From NCBI GenBank assembly GCA_017448975.1, contig JAFSKN010000027.1, forward strand, positions 1-64,000: a DNA stretch of 64,000 nucleotides, given 5' to 3'. Every line of letters starts with the position of its first letter. The first letter of the stretch is position 1. The DNA comes from Clostridia bacterium. Its GTDB lineage: Bacteria > Bacillota > Clostridia > Christensenellales > Aristaeellaceae. Position numbers and translations under genes: made by a program. Positions 25,172-33,998 of the stretch are shown in pieces. The notes beneath the pieces were generated by a model. The model saw only the letters and a list, made by a program, of their open reading frames with translations. It did no database searches and was not told the DNA's origin.

Positions 25172-28100
25172 ATGACCTACGAAGAATTACTCCGCAGCGT
25201 CACCCAGGCTTTGCCCGAAACGGAGGGCAAGATCGCCATTGAGCGGGTGCGGTTTTCAAAGAGCGAAAACAAAGCCTATTTTTCCTTTCTCTCCGACGTG
25301 CTGATCGGGGAGAAGGGCTTTTTCATCATGAAAAACGCCTTAGGCAAAGCGTTCCCGGGGCTGAAATTCTCCCTGCGGGTGGCCAGCCCGTCGCTTGCGA
25401 AGGAATTTTTGACCAATCCCGATAAATATTCCGCGCCGCTGAATCATTTCCTGATCCGCCATTATCCGGCGGCGGCGTCCTGGGAGTTCGATATGCGCTG
25501 GGCACCCGGCAACGGCCGGGTCACCCTGGAAATGCCGGATGAGTTTTCCGCCCGCTACCTGGAAAAGCAGGGCGTGCGGGAGCAGCTCGCCGCTGTGATC
25601 CACGACGTGTTCCGGGTGGACACGGAAGTGGCCCTGCGGGTGTGCGGCGACGAAGAAAAGCGCTTGCAGGAATTAAAGCAGGAGCGGGCGGAGCAGGACC
25701 GGGTGGCCGCCGAGCGCGCCCAGCGGTACGAGGAAATCGCCGCCCAGGCGGCGGCCGCAGAGGAAAAGCCCAAGGAAAAGGACCCCCGCATCAAGGGCCG
25801 CGCCATCAACGATCCCCCGGTGCCCATCAAGGGCCTGACGGACGACACCGGCCTGGTGGTCATCCGGGGCAAAGTATTGTCCGCCGAGGACAAGGAAATT
25901 TCCGGCGGCGAAATGGTGCTGCTCTCCTTCCTGGTCACGGACTTTACCTCCACCATCCGCTGCAAGGCGTTCCTGCGCTATCACGCCCGCGCCCGGAAGG
26001 ACGAGGAAGCGCCGCCCATTACCGATGAAGAACGGGAAGCTGTGAAAAAGGTCATCAAGGCCATCAAGCCCGGCATGGGCATCCTGGTGCGGGGCGATAC
26101 CCAGTACGATAAGTTTTCCCATGAAACGGTGGTCATGGTGCGGGATATGTCCGCCTGCGACCTGCCCGTGCGCATGGACACGGCGGAGGAAAAGCGCGTC
26201 GAACTGCACCTGCACACCCAAATGAGCAACATGGACGCCGTGGCTTCCGCCACCGCCCTCATCGAACGGGCGGCCAAGTGGGGCCACGAGGCCATCGCCG
26301 TCACCGATCACGGCGTGGTGCAGGCCTTCCCCGAAGCCTTCGGCGCGGCCAAGAAAAACGGCATCAAGCTGCTGCCCGGCGTGGAAGGGTATCTCACCGA
26401 CGACGACGAGGTGGTGACCGGGGACAGCGATCTGCCCATCGACACCCCCGTGATCGTGCTGGACTTTGAAACCACCGGCCTCAACACCGCCAAGGATCGC
26501 ATCATCGAAATCGGCGCGGTGAAGCTCATGAACGGCCAGGTGGTGGACAGCTATGGCGAGCTCATCGACCCCGGCATGCTGCTGCCGCCCCGGATCACCG
26601 AAATCACCCACATCACCGATCAAATGCTCCGGGGCCAGCCCACCATCGCCCAGGCTATGCCCAAATTGCTTGCGTTTATGGACGGCTGCCCCATCGCCGC
26701 CCACAACGCCAAGTTCGACTGCGCCGTGCTGGACAGCGAATTGAAGCGCCTGGATCTCACCTATGACGTGCCCCATCTGGACACCCTCACCCTGGCCCGG
26801 AAGCTGTACCCCGAGCTGAAAACCCACAAGTTAGGCAGCGTGTGCAAGCGTTTGGGCGTATCCTTAAAGGACGCCCACCGGGCCGTCAACGACGCCGCCG
26901 CCACCGCCCAATGCTTAGCCCGCATGATCGACGACGCTAAAAAGAAGGGCGCGGAAAAGCTGCGGGATTTAAACGACGTGTCTACCGGCTACACCCTGGG
27001 CAATTCCTGGCACATCGTGCTGCTGGCCGCCAGCCAGGACGGCATGACCAACCTGAACCACATGATTTCGGAAAGCCACCTGAAATACTTCCGCCGCAAA
27101 CCCCACATTCCGCGGGCCGTGCTGCAAAAGTACCGGAAGGACGTGATTGTGGGCAGCGCCTGCGAATCGGGGGAGCTGTTTTCCGCCATGGTGGACGGGG
27201 CCACGGACGAAAAGTTAGGCAAGATCGCCCGGTTCTATGATTATTTAGAGATTCAGCCCATCGGCAACAATGAATTCCTGATTCGGGATGGCCGGGTGGC
27301 CAGCGAGGAGGATTTAAGGGAGTACAACCGCCGCATCGTGCGCTTGGGCGAAAAGTTAGGCCTGCCGGTGTGCGCCACTGGCGACGTGCATTTCCTGGAC
27401 CCGGAGGACGCGGTTTTCCGTTCCATCATCCAGGCGGGCCAGGGCTTTTCCGACGCCGACCATCAGCCGCCCCTGTACTTCAAGACCACCGACGAAATGC
27501 TGAAAGAATTCGCCTATTTGGGCAAGGAAAAAGCCTACGAGGTGGTCGTCAAAAACCCCAAGCTCATCGCCTCCCGCATCGGGGAAGTGGGCCTGTTCCC
27601 CAAGCATCCCGAGGGCAAAACCACCTTCTCCCCCTTCTGGCCCGAAGCGGAAAACGATATTAAATCCCTGACCTACGGCACCGCCCACCGGCTCTACGGA
27701 GACGAGCTGCCGGACATCGTGCAGAAGCGCATCGACAAGGAGCTCAACGCCATCGTGGGCTACGGCTACTGCACGCTCTATTCTATCGCGCAAAAACTGG
27801 TGAAAAAGTCTTTGGCCGACGGCTACGTGGTGGGCAGCCGCGGCAGCGTGGGTTCCTCCTTCGTGGCTTTCCTCACCGGCATCACGGAAATCAATTCCCT
27901 GCCCCCCCATTACCGCTGCGAGACCTGCCGCAAGGCTGATTTCGATATCCCGCCCCAGTACACCATCGGCGTGGACCTGCCCGACAAAAAATGCCCGGTC
28001 TGCGGCAATCCCCTGGTGAAGGACGGCTTTGACATCCCCTTCGAGGCGTTCCTTGGCTTCAAGGGCGACAAGGTGCCGGACATCGACCTGAACTTCTCCG

Positions 28101-29509
28101 GCGAATACCAGCCCACGGCCCACAACTATGTAAAAGAACTGTTTGGCCCGGAATACGTGTTCCGGGCGGGCACCATCGGCACTTTGGCGGAAAAAACGGC
28201 TTACGGCTATGTATTGAAATACTTGGAAGAACGGAATCTCACCGTGTCAGACGCGGAAAAGGAGCGCCTGGCCGCAGGCTGCGTGGGCGTCAAGCGCACC
28301 ACGGGCCAGCACCCGGCGGGCATGGTGGTGCTGCCTAAGCAGTACGACATCTGCCAATTCACCGCCGTCCAGCATCCGGCCGACGACACCGAATCGGAAA
28401 CCGTCACCACCCACTACGATTTCGGCTCCATGCACGATATCCTGGTGAAGCTGGACATCTTAGGCCACGACGATCCCACCATGCTGCATATGTTAGAGGA
28501 GCTCACCGGGGTGAACTTCCGCAAGATCCCCCTGGACGACAAGGGCGTCATGAGCCTCTTTTCCTCCCCCAAGGCCCTCGGCGTCACCAAGGAGGAAATC
28601 AACTGCAACACCGGCACCTTCGGTGTCCCCGAGTTCGGCACCGCCTTCGTGCGCCAGATGCTGGAGGATACCCACCCCTCCACCATGCAGGAGCTGATCC
28701 GCATTTCCGGCCTCTCCCACGGCACCGACGTGTGGCTGGGCAACGCCAAGGACCTGATCGACAAAGGCATCGTTCCCTTAAGTCAATGCCTCTGCACCCG
28801 CGAGGACATCATGAACCAGCTCATGCAGCAGGGCGTCCCCGCCAAAATGGCCTTTGATACCATGGAATTTGTGCGCAAGGGCAAGGGCTTAAAGCCCGAG
28901 ATGGCCGACGCCATGCACGAGCACCACGTGCCCGCCTGGTTCGAGGAAAGCTGCCGCAAAATCAAGTACATGTTCCCCAAGGGCCACGCCGCCGCCTATG
29001 TGACCATGGCCCTGCGCGTGGCCTACTACAAGGTCTATTACCCCCAGGCATACTACGCCGCCTACTTCACCATTCGCGGCGACGGCTTCGACGCCTGCAC
29101 CATGATCCTGCCCATCGAACAGCTTCGCCAGAAGCTCAAGGAAGCCTATCAGGCCGACCAGGAAAAGAAAACCACCGCCAAGGACAAGGATGCCATCACC
29201 GCCATGGAGTTGGTGCTGGAAATGATGGCCCGGGGCTACTATTTCCTGCCCGCCGACCTGTACAAGAGCGACGTGAAGCGCTTCATCCCCGAAGGCGAAA
29301 AGGGCCTGCGCGTGCCCTTCACCGCCTTGGGCGGCCTGGGCGAAGCCGCTGCCCAGGGCATCGTGGACGCCCGCAGCGATCCCTTCATCTCTGTGGAGGA
29401 TCTGAAAAACCGCGGCAAGGTGTCCAGCGCCGTCCTCGACCTGCTCCGCGACCACGGCTGCCTGAAAGACCTGGCCGAAACCAACCAGGTGACGCTGTTC
29501 CAATTGTGA
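25172..29509 (+). CDS. polC: DNA polymerase III alpha subunit, Gram-positive type PolC
   Basis: A 1445-residue protein of normal PolC length. An N-terminal domain (1-220) is followed by an OB-fold (about 232-335) and a PHP domain split around the exonuclease (HLHTQMSNMD at about 345, AVTDHGVVQAF). The 3'-5' exonuclease runs from about 425 to 590 (LDFETTGLN, HNAKFDCAVLDSEL, HRAVNDAAATAQ). The polymerase core carries GSRGSVGSSFVAFLTGITE, a four-cysteine zinc finger (CETCRKADFD, then CPVCGNP) and the catalytic PDIDLNFSGEYQ. It is the replicative polymerase of low-GC Gram-positive bacteria. It ends the frr cluster; a two-hairpin repeat follows at once. Confidence 0.98.
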   Translation: MTYEELLRSVTQALPETEGKIAIERVRFSKSENKAYFSFLSDVLIGEKGFFIMKNALGKAFPGLKFSLRVASPSLAKEFLTNPDKYSAPLNHFLIRHYPAAASWEFDMRWAPGNGRVTLEMPDEFSARYLEKQGVREQLAAVIHDVFRVDTEVALRVCGDEEKRLQELKQERAEQDRVAAERAQRYEEIAAQAAAAEEKPKEKDPRIKGRAINDPPVPIKGLTDDTGLVVIRGKVLSAEDKEISGGEMVLLSFLVTDFTSTIRCKAFLRYHARARKDEEAPPITDEEREAVKKVIKAIKPGMGILVRGDTQYDKFSHETVVMVRDMSACDLPVRMDTAEEKRVELHLHTQMSNMDAVASATALIERAAKWGHEAIAVTDHGVVQAFPEAFGAAKKNGIKLLPGVEGYLTDDDEVVTGDSDLPIDTPVIVLDFETTGLNTAKDRIIEIGAVKLMNGQVVDSYGELIDPGMLLPPRITEITHITDQMLRGQPTIAQAMPKLLAFMDGCPIAAHNAKFDCAVLDSELKRLDLTYDVPHLDTLTLARKLYPELKTHKLGSVCKRLGVSLKDAHRAVNDAAATAQCLARMIDDAKKKGAEKLRDLNDVSTGYTLGNSWHIVLLAASQDGMTNLNHMISESHLKYFRRKPHIPRAVLQKYRKDVIVGSACESGELFSAMVDGATDEKLGKIARFYDYLEIQPIGNNEFLIRDGRVASEEDLREYNRRIVRLGEKLGLPVCATGDVHFLDPEDAVFRSIIQAGQGFSDADHQPPLYFKTTDEMLKEFAYLGKEKAYEVVVKNPKLIASRIGEVGLFPKHPEGKTTFSPFWPEAENDIKSLTYGTAHRLYGDELPDIVQKRIDKELNAIVGYGYCTLYSIAQKLVKKSLADGYVVGSRGSVGSSFVAFLTGITEINSLPPHYRCETCRKADFDIPPQYTIGVDLPDKKCPVCGNPLVKDGFDIPFEAFLGFKGDKVPDIDLNFSGEYQPTAHNYVKELFGPEYVFRAGTIGTLAEKTAYGYVLKYLEERNLTVSDAEKERLAAGCVGVKRTTGQHPAGMVVLPKQYDICQFTAVQHPADDTESETVTTHYDFGSMHDILVKLDILGHDDPTMLHMLEELTGVNFRKIPLDDKGVMSLFSSPKALGVTKEEINCNTGTFGVPEFGTAFVRQMLEDTHPSTMQELIRISGLSHGTDVWLGNAKDLIDKGIVPLSQCLCTREDIMNQLMQQGVPAKMAFDTMEFVRKGKGLKPEMADAMHEHHVPAWFEESCRKIKYMFPKGHAAAYVTMALRVAYYKVYYPQAYYAAYFTIRGDGFDACTMILPIEQLRQKLKEAYQADQEKKTTAKDKDAITAMELVLEMMARGYYFLPADLYKSDVKRFIPEGEKGLRVPFTALGGLGEAAAQGIVDARSDPFISVEDLKNRGKVSSAVLDLLRDHGCLKDLAETNQVTLFQL

Positions 29510-29574
29510 GGGGGGAGACGTTGGGGGCTCTCCGCCCCCAAACTCCTGACCAGGGGCATGATGCCCCTGGACCC
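29510..29574 (-). repeat. Two-hairpin intergenic repeat, copy R2
   Basis: It reads on the minus strand as GGGTCC, a 10-bp stem (CCAGGGGCAT/ATGCCCCTGG), a spacer, a second 8-bp stem (TTGGGGGC/GCCCCCAA) and ACGTCTCC. It begins one base after the polC stop. Stem bases differ from R1, R3 and R4 but remain paired. Confidence 0.75.
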
Positions 29575-29716
29575 TCACCCGGCGACATTTCATAACTGGG
29601 TATTACAGACAAGTTTCGCCTGTCGCAGAGAAAAACAAAATTCGCCGGATGTTTTGTATCCGGTCAGGCGGCTTTCAGCCGCCGGGCCAGAAACGGCATT
29701 TTTTCGTTGCCGATCA

Positions 29717-29947
29717 TCAGTCTTTGTATTCTGTTTCGTAATAAGAAAACAGCGTACTCATAGAAATATTCATAGCGTTGGCAAGCTGCCACAGGGTTTC
29801 GATGCTGGCGTTTTTGCTGCCGGTTTCAATCATGGATAAGTGGGTGCGGCCAATGTTGGCAAGACCACTCAACACCTCCTGTGAAAGCCCTTTTTCCTTT
29901 CGGAGCCTGTGAATCAATTGGCCCATTTTTCGATAATCATATTCCAT
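29717..29947 (-). CDS. Small XRE-family transcriptional regulator
   Basis: About 76 residues. I prefer the ATG at 29947 (MEYDYRKMGQLI) because GAGG lies nine bases before it and only three before the ATG at 29953. A helix-turn-helix covers most of the protein: GQLIHRLRKEKGLSQEVLSG, LANIGRTHLSMIETGSKNAS and IETLWQLANAMNISMSTLF. It is a Cro/C1-type repressor fold. The divergent region holds a TAGACA-6-TGTCTA inverted repeat, a plausible operator, next to the strong promoter of the gene at 30167. It marks the left side of the AT-rich island. Confidence 0.88.
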   Translation of the reverse strand: MEYDYRKMGQLIHRLRKEKGLSQEVLSGLANIGRTHLSMIETGSKNASIETLWQLANAMNISMSTLFSYYETEYKD

Positions 29948-29981
29948 CCGCATACACCTCTTTGCGAAGTGTATATGAAGA

Positions 29982-29999
29982 TAGACAAAAGCATGTCTA
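29982..29999. promoter_or_regulatory. Candidate XRE operator
   Basis: A perfect inverted repeat TAGACA with 6-base spacer TGTCTA lies just upstream of the -35 box at 30006. A weaker TACAC/GTGTA pair is at 29953-29973. Confidence 0.5.
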
Positions 30000-30005
30000 C
30001 GATAG

Positions 30006-30034
30006 TTGACATTTGATCCAAAATAATCTATAAT
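30006..30034 (+). promoter_or_regulatory. Consensus promoter of the 151-residue gene
   Basis: TTGACA (30006-30011) and TATAAT (30029-30034) have 17-base spacing. The leader to the ATG at 30167 is about 125 bases. Confidence 0.8.
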
Positions 30035-30166
30035 TCATTTTGAAGATGGTTTGCACAGAAGTATTCCCGATCTTCCAAAAATATTGAAACGTCATTGTTA
30101 CCTAACTTTTGTATAAAGTCAAACCGTAGACGAAATATCGCCGACAAAAATAGGAGGTTAGACGAA

Positions 30167-30622
30167 ATGGCATACTATTGTGGAGAATGTGTGGTTTGGG
30201 TTGGATCAAGTGATGTGGATCGATATGGGCGGAGATGGTGTTCTTATTCCCGACGTTATGAAGAATCCAATCAGAACACGTATGGATGCAAGGGCTTTGT
30301 TTACAATGGACGAACCGTTGTAACGAAGGTGTGCGAAATTCTGCATCTTTCAAAAGAACCATGGTTTGAAGCTTTTGACGCGGTCAAAGAGGCGTATGTT
30401 GTACCCCATCACATGGATTGGCTGACAAGCTACTGCAAAATTGGCCCTATGCTTGCGAAAGAAATCGAAAACGATGAAAACCCCATTCAAATTGCACAGA
30501 AAATATTGAATGATTATATGAAACCTGCAAGATCACTTTGGCAACAAGGGAAAAGTAAGCAGGCGGCAGAGCGTTACAAGAAGATGATAGCGGATTTATC
30601 TTTTTGTTATCATATCGCATGA
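30167..30622 (+). CDS. Hypothetical protein with N-terminal Cys-rich zinc-like motif
   Basis: The start at 30167 follows AGGAGG by nine bases; earlier ATG codons lie in the leader. The 151-residue protein begins MAYYCGECVVWVGSSDVD and has four cysteines spaced as a possible zinc site (CGEC, WCSY, GCKG) in the first 48 residues. A helical C-terminal part (about 85-140) is rich in Lys and Gln (LAKEIENDENPIQIAQKILN, SKQAAERYKKMIADL). I do not recognise the family beyond similar short Cys-rich proteins of mobile regions. Codon use is AT-rich, unlike the polC neighbourhood. The promoter is strong and probably controlled by the XRE protein. Confidence 0.65.
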   Translation: MAYYCGECVVWVGSSDVDRYGRRWCSYSRRYEESNQNTYGCKGFVYNGRTVVTKVCEILHLSKEPWFEAFDAVKEAYVVPHHMDWLTSYCKIGPMLAKEIENDENPIQIAQKILNDYMKPARSLWQQGKSKQAAERYKKMIADLSFCYHIA

Positions 30623-30656
30623 GGCGGAAAATAAAAACATTCAGGAGGAAAGGGTT

Positions 30657-31253
30657 ATGACTGAAGATGCGGGATTAATCATACTTGTTTTAGGATTGAT
30701 TTTTATTGGGTTATATCGAATAGGCTTTTTTACAATCTTTTATAAAAAAGACAAGAAAAAGACTAATATGCCAGCCCAAGAGTTTGAGGAATCCTTAGAT
30801 GGGCAAAAACAAAAAGCAATTACCAGCAAGAAAAAAGCCTACTATGAAAGAATTGAAAAAAGCAAAAGCGGGATAAAACCAGTTTTTAGCGAACGGATGG
30901 AAACATATCTACGGAGATTCTTTAATGCGATAATGTTCATAGAGGCAAGAGGGCACGGCAATGTTGTCGTTCAAAGAATTGGTGATAAAGTAAGCGTATA
31001 TGCGAATTTCGATTGTGGAAGGAGTTGTATTGATGATTTAGCGTGGGAAGGCTATCTTGAAGATGAAGAATTTGAAGTGATTGGCACCAATAATGACATT
31101 TTTCAAATAAATGTTCCTGAAATCCCTTTTGAATCGTGGGAAGGCTCTATTCCTAACATCATTTTGGAGCGAATGAGGGAACCGTTACCAAACGCAACCT
31201 ATTCGTTTACTGAAAACAACGCAAACAAAATAGTAATGCGATTTGAAGTTTGA
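30657..31253 (+). CDS. Membrane-anchored hypothetical protein of AT-rich island
   Basis: A 198-residue protein preceded by CAGGAGG. One N-terminal membrane helix (GLIILVLGLIFIGLYRIGFF, about 6-25) precedes a lysine-rich linker (YKKDKKKTNMP, QKAITSKKKAYYERIEKS). The globular part follows (about 75-198), with features such as FNAIMFIEARGHGNVVVQRI and CIDDLAWEGYLEDEEFEVIG. No catalytic motif is recognised. It follows the Cys-rich gene by 34 bases and probably shares its transcript. Confidence 0.6.
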   Translation: MTEDAGLIILVLGLIFIGLYRIGFFTIFYKKDKKKTNMPAQEFEESLDGQKQKAITSKKKAYYERIEKSKSGIKPVFSERMETYLRRFFNAIMFIEARGHGNVVVQRIGDKVSVYANFDCGRSCIDDLAWEGYLEDEEFEVIGTNNDIFQINVPEIPFESWEGSIPNIILERMREPLPNATYSFTENNANKIVMRFEV

Positions 31254-31334
31254 GCCTTGTTAGAGAAGGCAGGGGACGGTTCGAGACCCCTGAAAAAGTA
31301 GTCAAAAAATCAAGCGGCATGGGAAAAATCAAGT

Positions 31335-31919
31335 GTGCGGCAGATAAAAAAACGGATAGAGAGTGTTTTTTCCAAGAAAATGGCTGAAACGCGCAAAATA
31401 GAAGCGAGAATTGCGGCAATCCTCTTCAAATTGACAGCAATTGCGGTGAATTTTGCCTGGAAAGTGACACTTCTAAGGCCCCAGCCTCTGGCCCGGGCTA
31501 ACCCATGGAAGCGTTTCGAGAATTATTCTTCCTCTCTATTATCGACATTCACAAGCCATGCGAAATACATTGATGAATATCGTGCTCATATAATTCATCT
31601 TTATCCAGACAGGAGAGCATATACTGTATTCTTCATTGATGATATTACTGCCTTGGGTAACTATATAAGGACGCCCAAGGGGCTGCAAGTGCTTTATCCG
31701 CTAATGGTTAAGGACTTTATTACCACAATCTCGAAAATGACAAGCCTTGATTACGTTGTTTTGAAGTTTAAGCAAAGGATATATGAGCCACTGCTTCTCA
31801 TCGTGAAAAACAAGGCAAGATACTTGGATATATTCAAACAAGAGTATTTCAATCCTGAAACAGATGCGTTTATTCAATACACGTATGAGCATGAAGGTCA
31901 TATTCACAGGATGCCATAG
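31335..31919 (+). pseudogene. Degraded hypothetical gene fragment
   Basis: The frame of 194 codons has no clear ribosome site, and its first about 55 residues (MRQIKKRIESVFSKK, AAILFKLTAIAVNFAWK) look unlike a folded domain. From about residue 62 the sequence (LSTFTSHAKYIDEYRAHIIH, LYPDRRAYTVFFIDDITAL, KNKARYLDIFKQEYF) looks like part of a real protein of unknown family. The local composition shifts to GC-rich around 31470-31505 and back, suggesting a junction. I read this as a truncated gene captured in the island; an intact small gene is possible. Confidence 0.35.
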
Positions 31920-31993
31920 GAAACACATGAGATGGTTCTATGTGATGATATCCGCGCTTGCGGCAATGCACATAGAACTGCTTTCAATTTTGA

Positions 31994-32314
31994 TTAGATG
32001 GAATGTTTCCAGTTGCTCTTTCCGAAAAGAAATCTGCGTACTTCCATGACTTTATGATCCTTTTCAGGGATAATAACGTAGAAAGCACTGAAGTTCCTGA
32101 CATAGATGCGGTAGTATCGATACCGTCTGTCTTTCCGGGAATGATACTGTTCAAATGCTTCCGCGTTGTGCTGTCGTTCGAGAATTGCTTCTTCCGTTGC
32201 GTCGATCAGATCAATTGCCGCCTGTGGGTTCTGGAGATGGTTGGCAATATAATCTGTGTGCTGTCTCATATCCTCATAATACTGCGGAAGATAGCGCAAT
32301 TTATATGCTTGCAT
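31994..32314 (-). CDS. ParE/RelE-family toxin of a type II toxin-antitoxin pair
   Basis: The start at 32314 (MQAYKLRYLPQYYEDMRQHT) follows GGAGG. The 106-residue protein has the ParE/RelE pattern: an N-terminal helix pair (YEDMRQHTDYIANHLQNPQA), LIDATEEAILERQ, then RKDRRYRYYRIYVRNFSAFY and a final strand (HKVMEVRRFLFGK). Such toxins cleave ribosome-bound mRNA or poison gyrase; the subtype cannot be told by eye. Its 5' end overlaps the antitoxin gene by 14 bases, a common organisation. Confidence 0.85.
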   Translation of the reverse strand: MQAYKLRYLPQYYEDMRQHTDYIANHLQNPQAAIDLIDATEEAILERQHNAEAFEQYHSRKDRRYRYYRIYVRNFSAFYVIIPEKDHKVMEVRRFLFGKSNWKHSI

Positions 32315-32516
32315 GGACAGACCTCCGCAAACCGGAGAAAACTTCCTCATGGGTCATGCGTTCGGCGGTATGCTCCGCCAGGTAATCCGCCTCATCCAGA
32401 GCACATTCGATATAATCCTCATATTCCGTAAGCTCGCGCATGAGCGCAATCACGATATGCAAATTCTGTTCCGGAATGTTTTTGAGCAATATTTCAGCTT
32501 GCTGTCTTTCGCTCAT
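32301..32516 (-). CDS. Antitoxin partner of the ParE/RelE toxin
   Basis: The ATG at 32516 follows GGGAGGTG by about nine bases. The 71-residue acidic protein (MSERQQAEILLKNIPEQNLH, ELTEYEDYIECALDEADYLA, ERMTHEEVFSGLR) is in the antitoxin position, overlapping the toxin start. It would bind and neutralise the toxin and probably repress the operon promoter (TTGCAG-17-TACAAT on the minus strand, 32547-32575). No classical ribbon-helix-helix is obvious. The pair is inside the AT-rich island and may stabilise it. Confidence 0.8.
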   Translation of the reverse strand: MSERQQAEILLKNIPEQNLHIVIALMRELTEYEDYIECALDEADYLAEHTAERMTHEEVFSGLRRSVHASI

Positions 32517-32546
32517 AATGGCGTCACCTCCCGGCTTTCTGAATCC

Positions 32547-32575
32547 ATTGTACAGTATTTTGTGCTCCGCTGCAA
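32547..32575 (-). promoter_or_regulatory. Promoter of the toxin-antitoxin operon
   Basis: On the minus strand TTGCAG (32570-32575) and TACAAT (32547-32552) are 17 bases apart, 30 bases before the antitoxin start. Confidence 0.65.
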
Positions 32576-32606
32576 GCATTTCTGATTTTTCCGAGTGAAT
32601 AAGGCG

Positions 32607-32635
32607 TTGTAAAAAAACGATCCTCATGATAGAAT
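32607..32635 (+). promoter_or_regulatory. Promoter of the HepT/MntA module
   Basis: TTGTAA (32607-32612) and TAGAAT (32630-32635) are 17 bases apart, 39 bases before the mntA start; divergent from the other toxin-antitoxin promoter. Confidence 0.65.
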
Positions 32636-32674
32636 AAGAAAGGATTAGCAAAGCTTTTTCAAGGAGGGATCACG

Positions 32675-32980
32675 ATGGCGAAAGAAATCTATTCCAGGGA
32701 AGCACTTATTGCTGTCATTGCTTCCCTTTTGAAAAAGTACCATGCGGAAAGTGCCATCCTGTTTGGCTCCTATGCGCGGCACGAAGCGGACGCCCTGTCG
32801 GACATTGATTTGGTGGTCATTGGCGGGGATTCTTTTGAGCCAACCAACATATTCAGTATGGCCGAAGACCTGCATCGCGCGACAGGCAAGGCTGTTGACG
32901 TTTACGAGCTGTGCGAAATCAATCAGGACAGTGATTTTTACCGCACGATCCTCCGGGAAGGGGTGCCGATTGCCGCATGA
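32675..32980 (+). CDS. mntA: MntA-type minimal nucleotidyltransferase antitoxin
   Basis: A 101-residue protein with AAGGAGG nine bases upstream. It has the exact MNT signature GS-X10-DxD: GSYARHEADALSDIDLVVIG (about 30-49). In HepT/MntA pairs this enzyme AMPylates the partner HEPN toxin on its RX4HXY tyrosine and so silences it. The TGA overlaps the ATG of the HEPN gene by four bases (ATGA). The third catalytic aspartate probably is in KAVDVYEL (about 74). The pair follows a separate toxin-antitoxin operon on the other strand. Confidence 0.88.
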   Translation: MAKEIYSREALIAVIASLLKKYHAESAILFGSYARHEADALSDIDLVVIGGDSFEPTNIFSMAEDLHRATGKAVDVYELCEINQDSDFYRTILREGVPIAA

Positions 32981-33315
32981 AATATACGGATATGCAACGG
33001 ATTGATCGCATTGTTACCACCACCCGCAAGCTGTTGGATTATCTGGCAGACCAAGGGATCACCAAGGAAGACGTTCTCAATCAGGAACCGCTTCGCTGGA
33101 CGATCACCACGCCACTGTACAATATCGGGGAACATGCATATAACCTGACGGACGAATTCAAAGAAGCCCACGCGGATATTCCCTGGGCGAAAATTTCAGG
33201 TCTGCGGCACCGCCTGGTGCATGATTATGAGAACACGAATTGGACGTTGATTTGCGCGGTGCTGTTTGACGTGCTGCCTGGGTTTTTGCAGGAAGTAGAG
33301 AAGATTACAGAATGA
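32977..33315 (+). CDS. hepT: HepT-type HEPN toxin (DUF86)
   Basis: A 112-residue all-helical HEPN protein coupled by overlap to mntA. The RX4HXY motif is present as RHRLVHDYENTNW (about 80-92), holding the RNase active-site Arg and His and the Tyr that MntA modifies. N-terminal helices (DMQRIDRIVTTTRKLLDYL) and the YNIGEHAYNLTDEF segment match DUF86. It is expected to be a toxin RNase, neutralised by AMPylation. Module order (mntA first) and overlap fit known type VII pairs. Confidence 0.88.
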   Translation: MKYTDMQRIDRIVTTTRKLLDYLADQGITKEDVLNQEPLRWTITTPLYNIGEHAYNLTDEFKEAHADIPWAKISGLRHRLVHDYENTNWTLICAVLFDVLPGFLQEVEKITE

Positions 33316-33410
33316 ACGCGAGAGGGACGGCTCGATATGCGTTGCCGCAAGTGTGGTTATCAACACATAGAGAATCGTCTCTTTACTTTCTGTTGGGAGA
33401 GGACGTTTTT

Positions 33411-33998
33411 GTGAAAAGAATCATCATCAAACCTTTGACCCCAGCATTGCACGCGGATTATCTTGATTTTTTCGATCATCGCGCGTTTACGGATGATAAT
33501 CCCAACGGGCCGTGTTATTGCACATCCCCCAATCAGGACGAAGAAGAAATCAAACAGATGGTCGGAGCGTTTCAAATCTTTGGCGTAAAAGCTACGCTGC
33601 GAAAATACGCCGTGGACATGCTGAACAGGAACAGGATTCAAGGCTATTTGGCTTATGACGGAAACCTGCCCGTTGGATGGTGCAACGCGGCGGATATGGA
33701 CAGCTATGTTGGATTCGTTCCGGATTTTGCCAGGAAGAATACCTGCGGAAAAACCGTTTCCATTGTTTGCTTTGAAATCGCGCCCCAATATCGGGGGTTG
33801 GGCATCGCTTCCGCATTGATTGACACCGTATGCAGCGACGCAAAAGCAAAGGGATATGCGGCTGTTGAAGGATATCCTAAACTTTCTGACAAACGAAATG
33901 ATTTTGATTATCAAGGCCCTGTTCGCCTTTATCAAAAAGCAGGATTTGTTGAGGTGGCGAGGGAAAACGGGCAGGCGGTCATGCGAAAAGGCTTATAA
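33411..33998 (+). CDS. GNAT-family N-acetyltransferase
   Basis: I prefer the GTG at 33411 (VKRIIIKPLTPALHADYLDF), eight bases after GGGAGAGG; an in-frame ATG at 33312 would add 33 residues that do not look like the family. A tiny 25-codon frame starting MRCRKCGYQH (33336-33413) ends in TGA overlapping that GTG and could couple its translation. The 195-residue protein has the acetyl-CoA motif SIVCFEIAPQYRGLGIASAL (V-x4-RGxGxA, about 123-142) and the end motif PVRLYQKAGFVEVARE. The N-terminal GPCYCTSPNQDEEE and GWCNAADMDSY motifs recur in clostridial GNATs. The substrate is unknown. Confidence 0.82.
   Translation: MKRIIIKPLTPALHADYLDFFDHRAFTDDNPNGPCYCTSPNQDEEEIKQMVGAFQIFGVKATLRKYAVDMLNRNRIQGYLAYDGNLPVGWCNAADMDSYVGFVPDFARKNTCGKTVSIVCFEIAPQYRGLGIASALIDTVCSDAKAKGYAAVEGYPKLSDKRNDFDYQGPVRLYQKAGFVEVARENGQAVMRKGL

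Noticed and set aside
26000..29000. Frequent TTA leucine codons in a GC-rich gene
   Set aside because: They occur throughout the GC-rich genes of the window, so I see no gene-specific regulation of a bldA type and no clear sequence avoidance rule.
31264..31295. GGTTCGAGACCCC resembling a tRNA T-arm
   Set aside because: No acceptor, D or anticodon stems can be built around it; it is explained as a simple inverted repeat.
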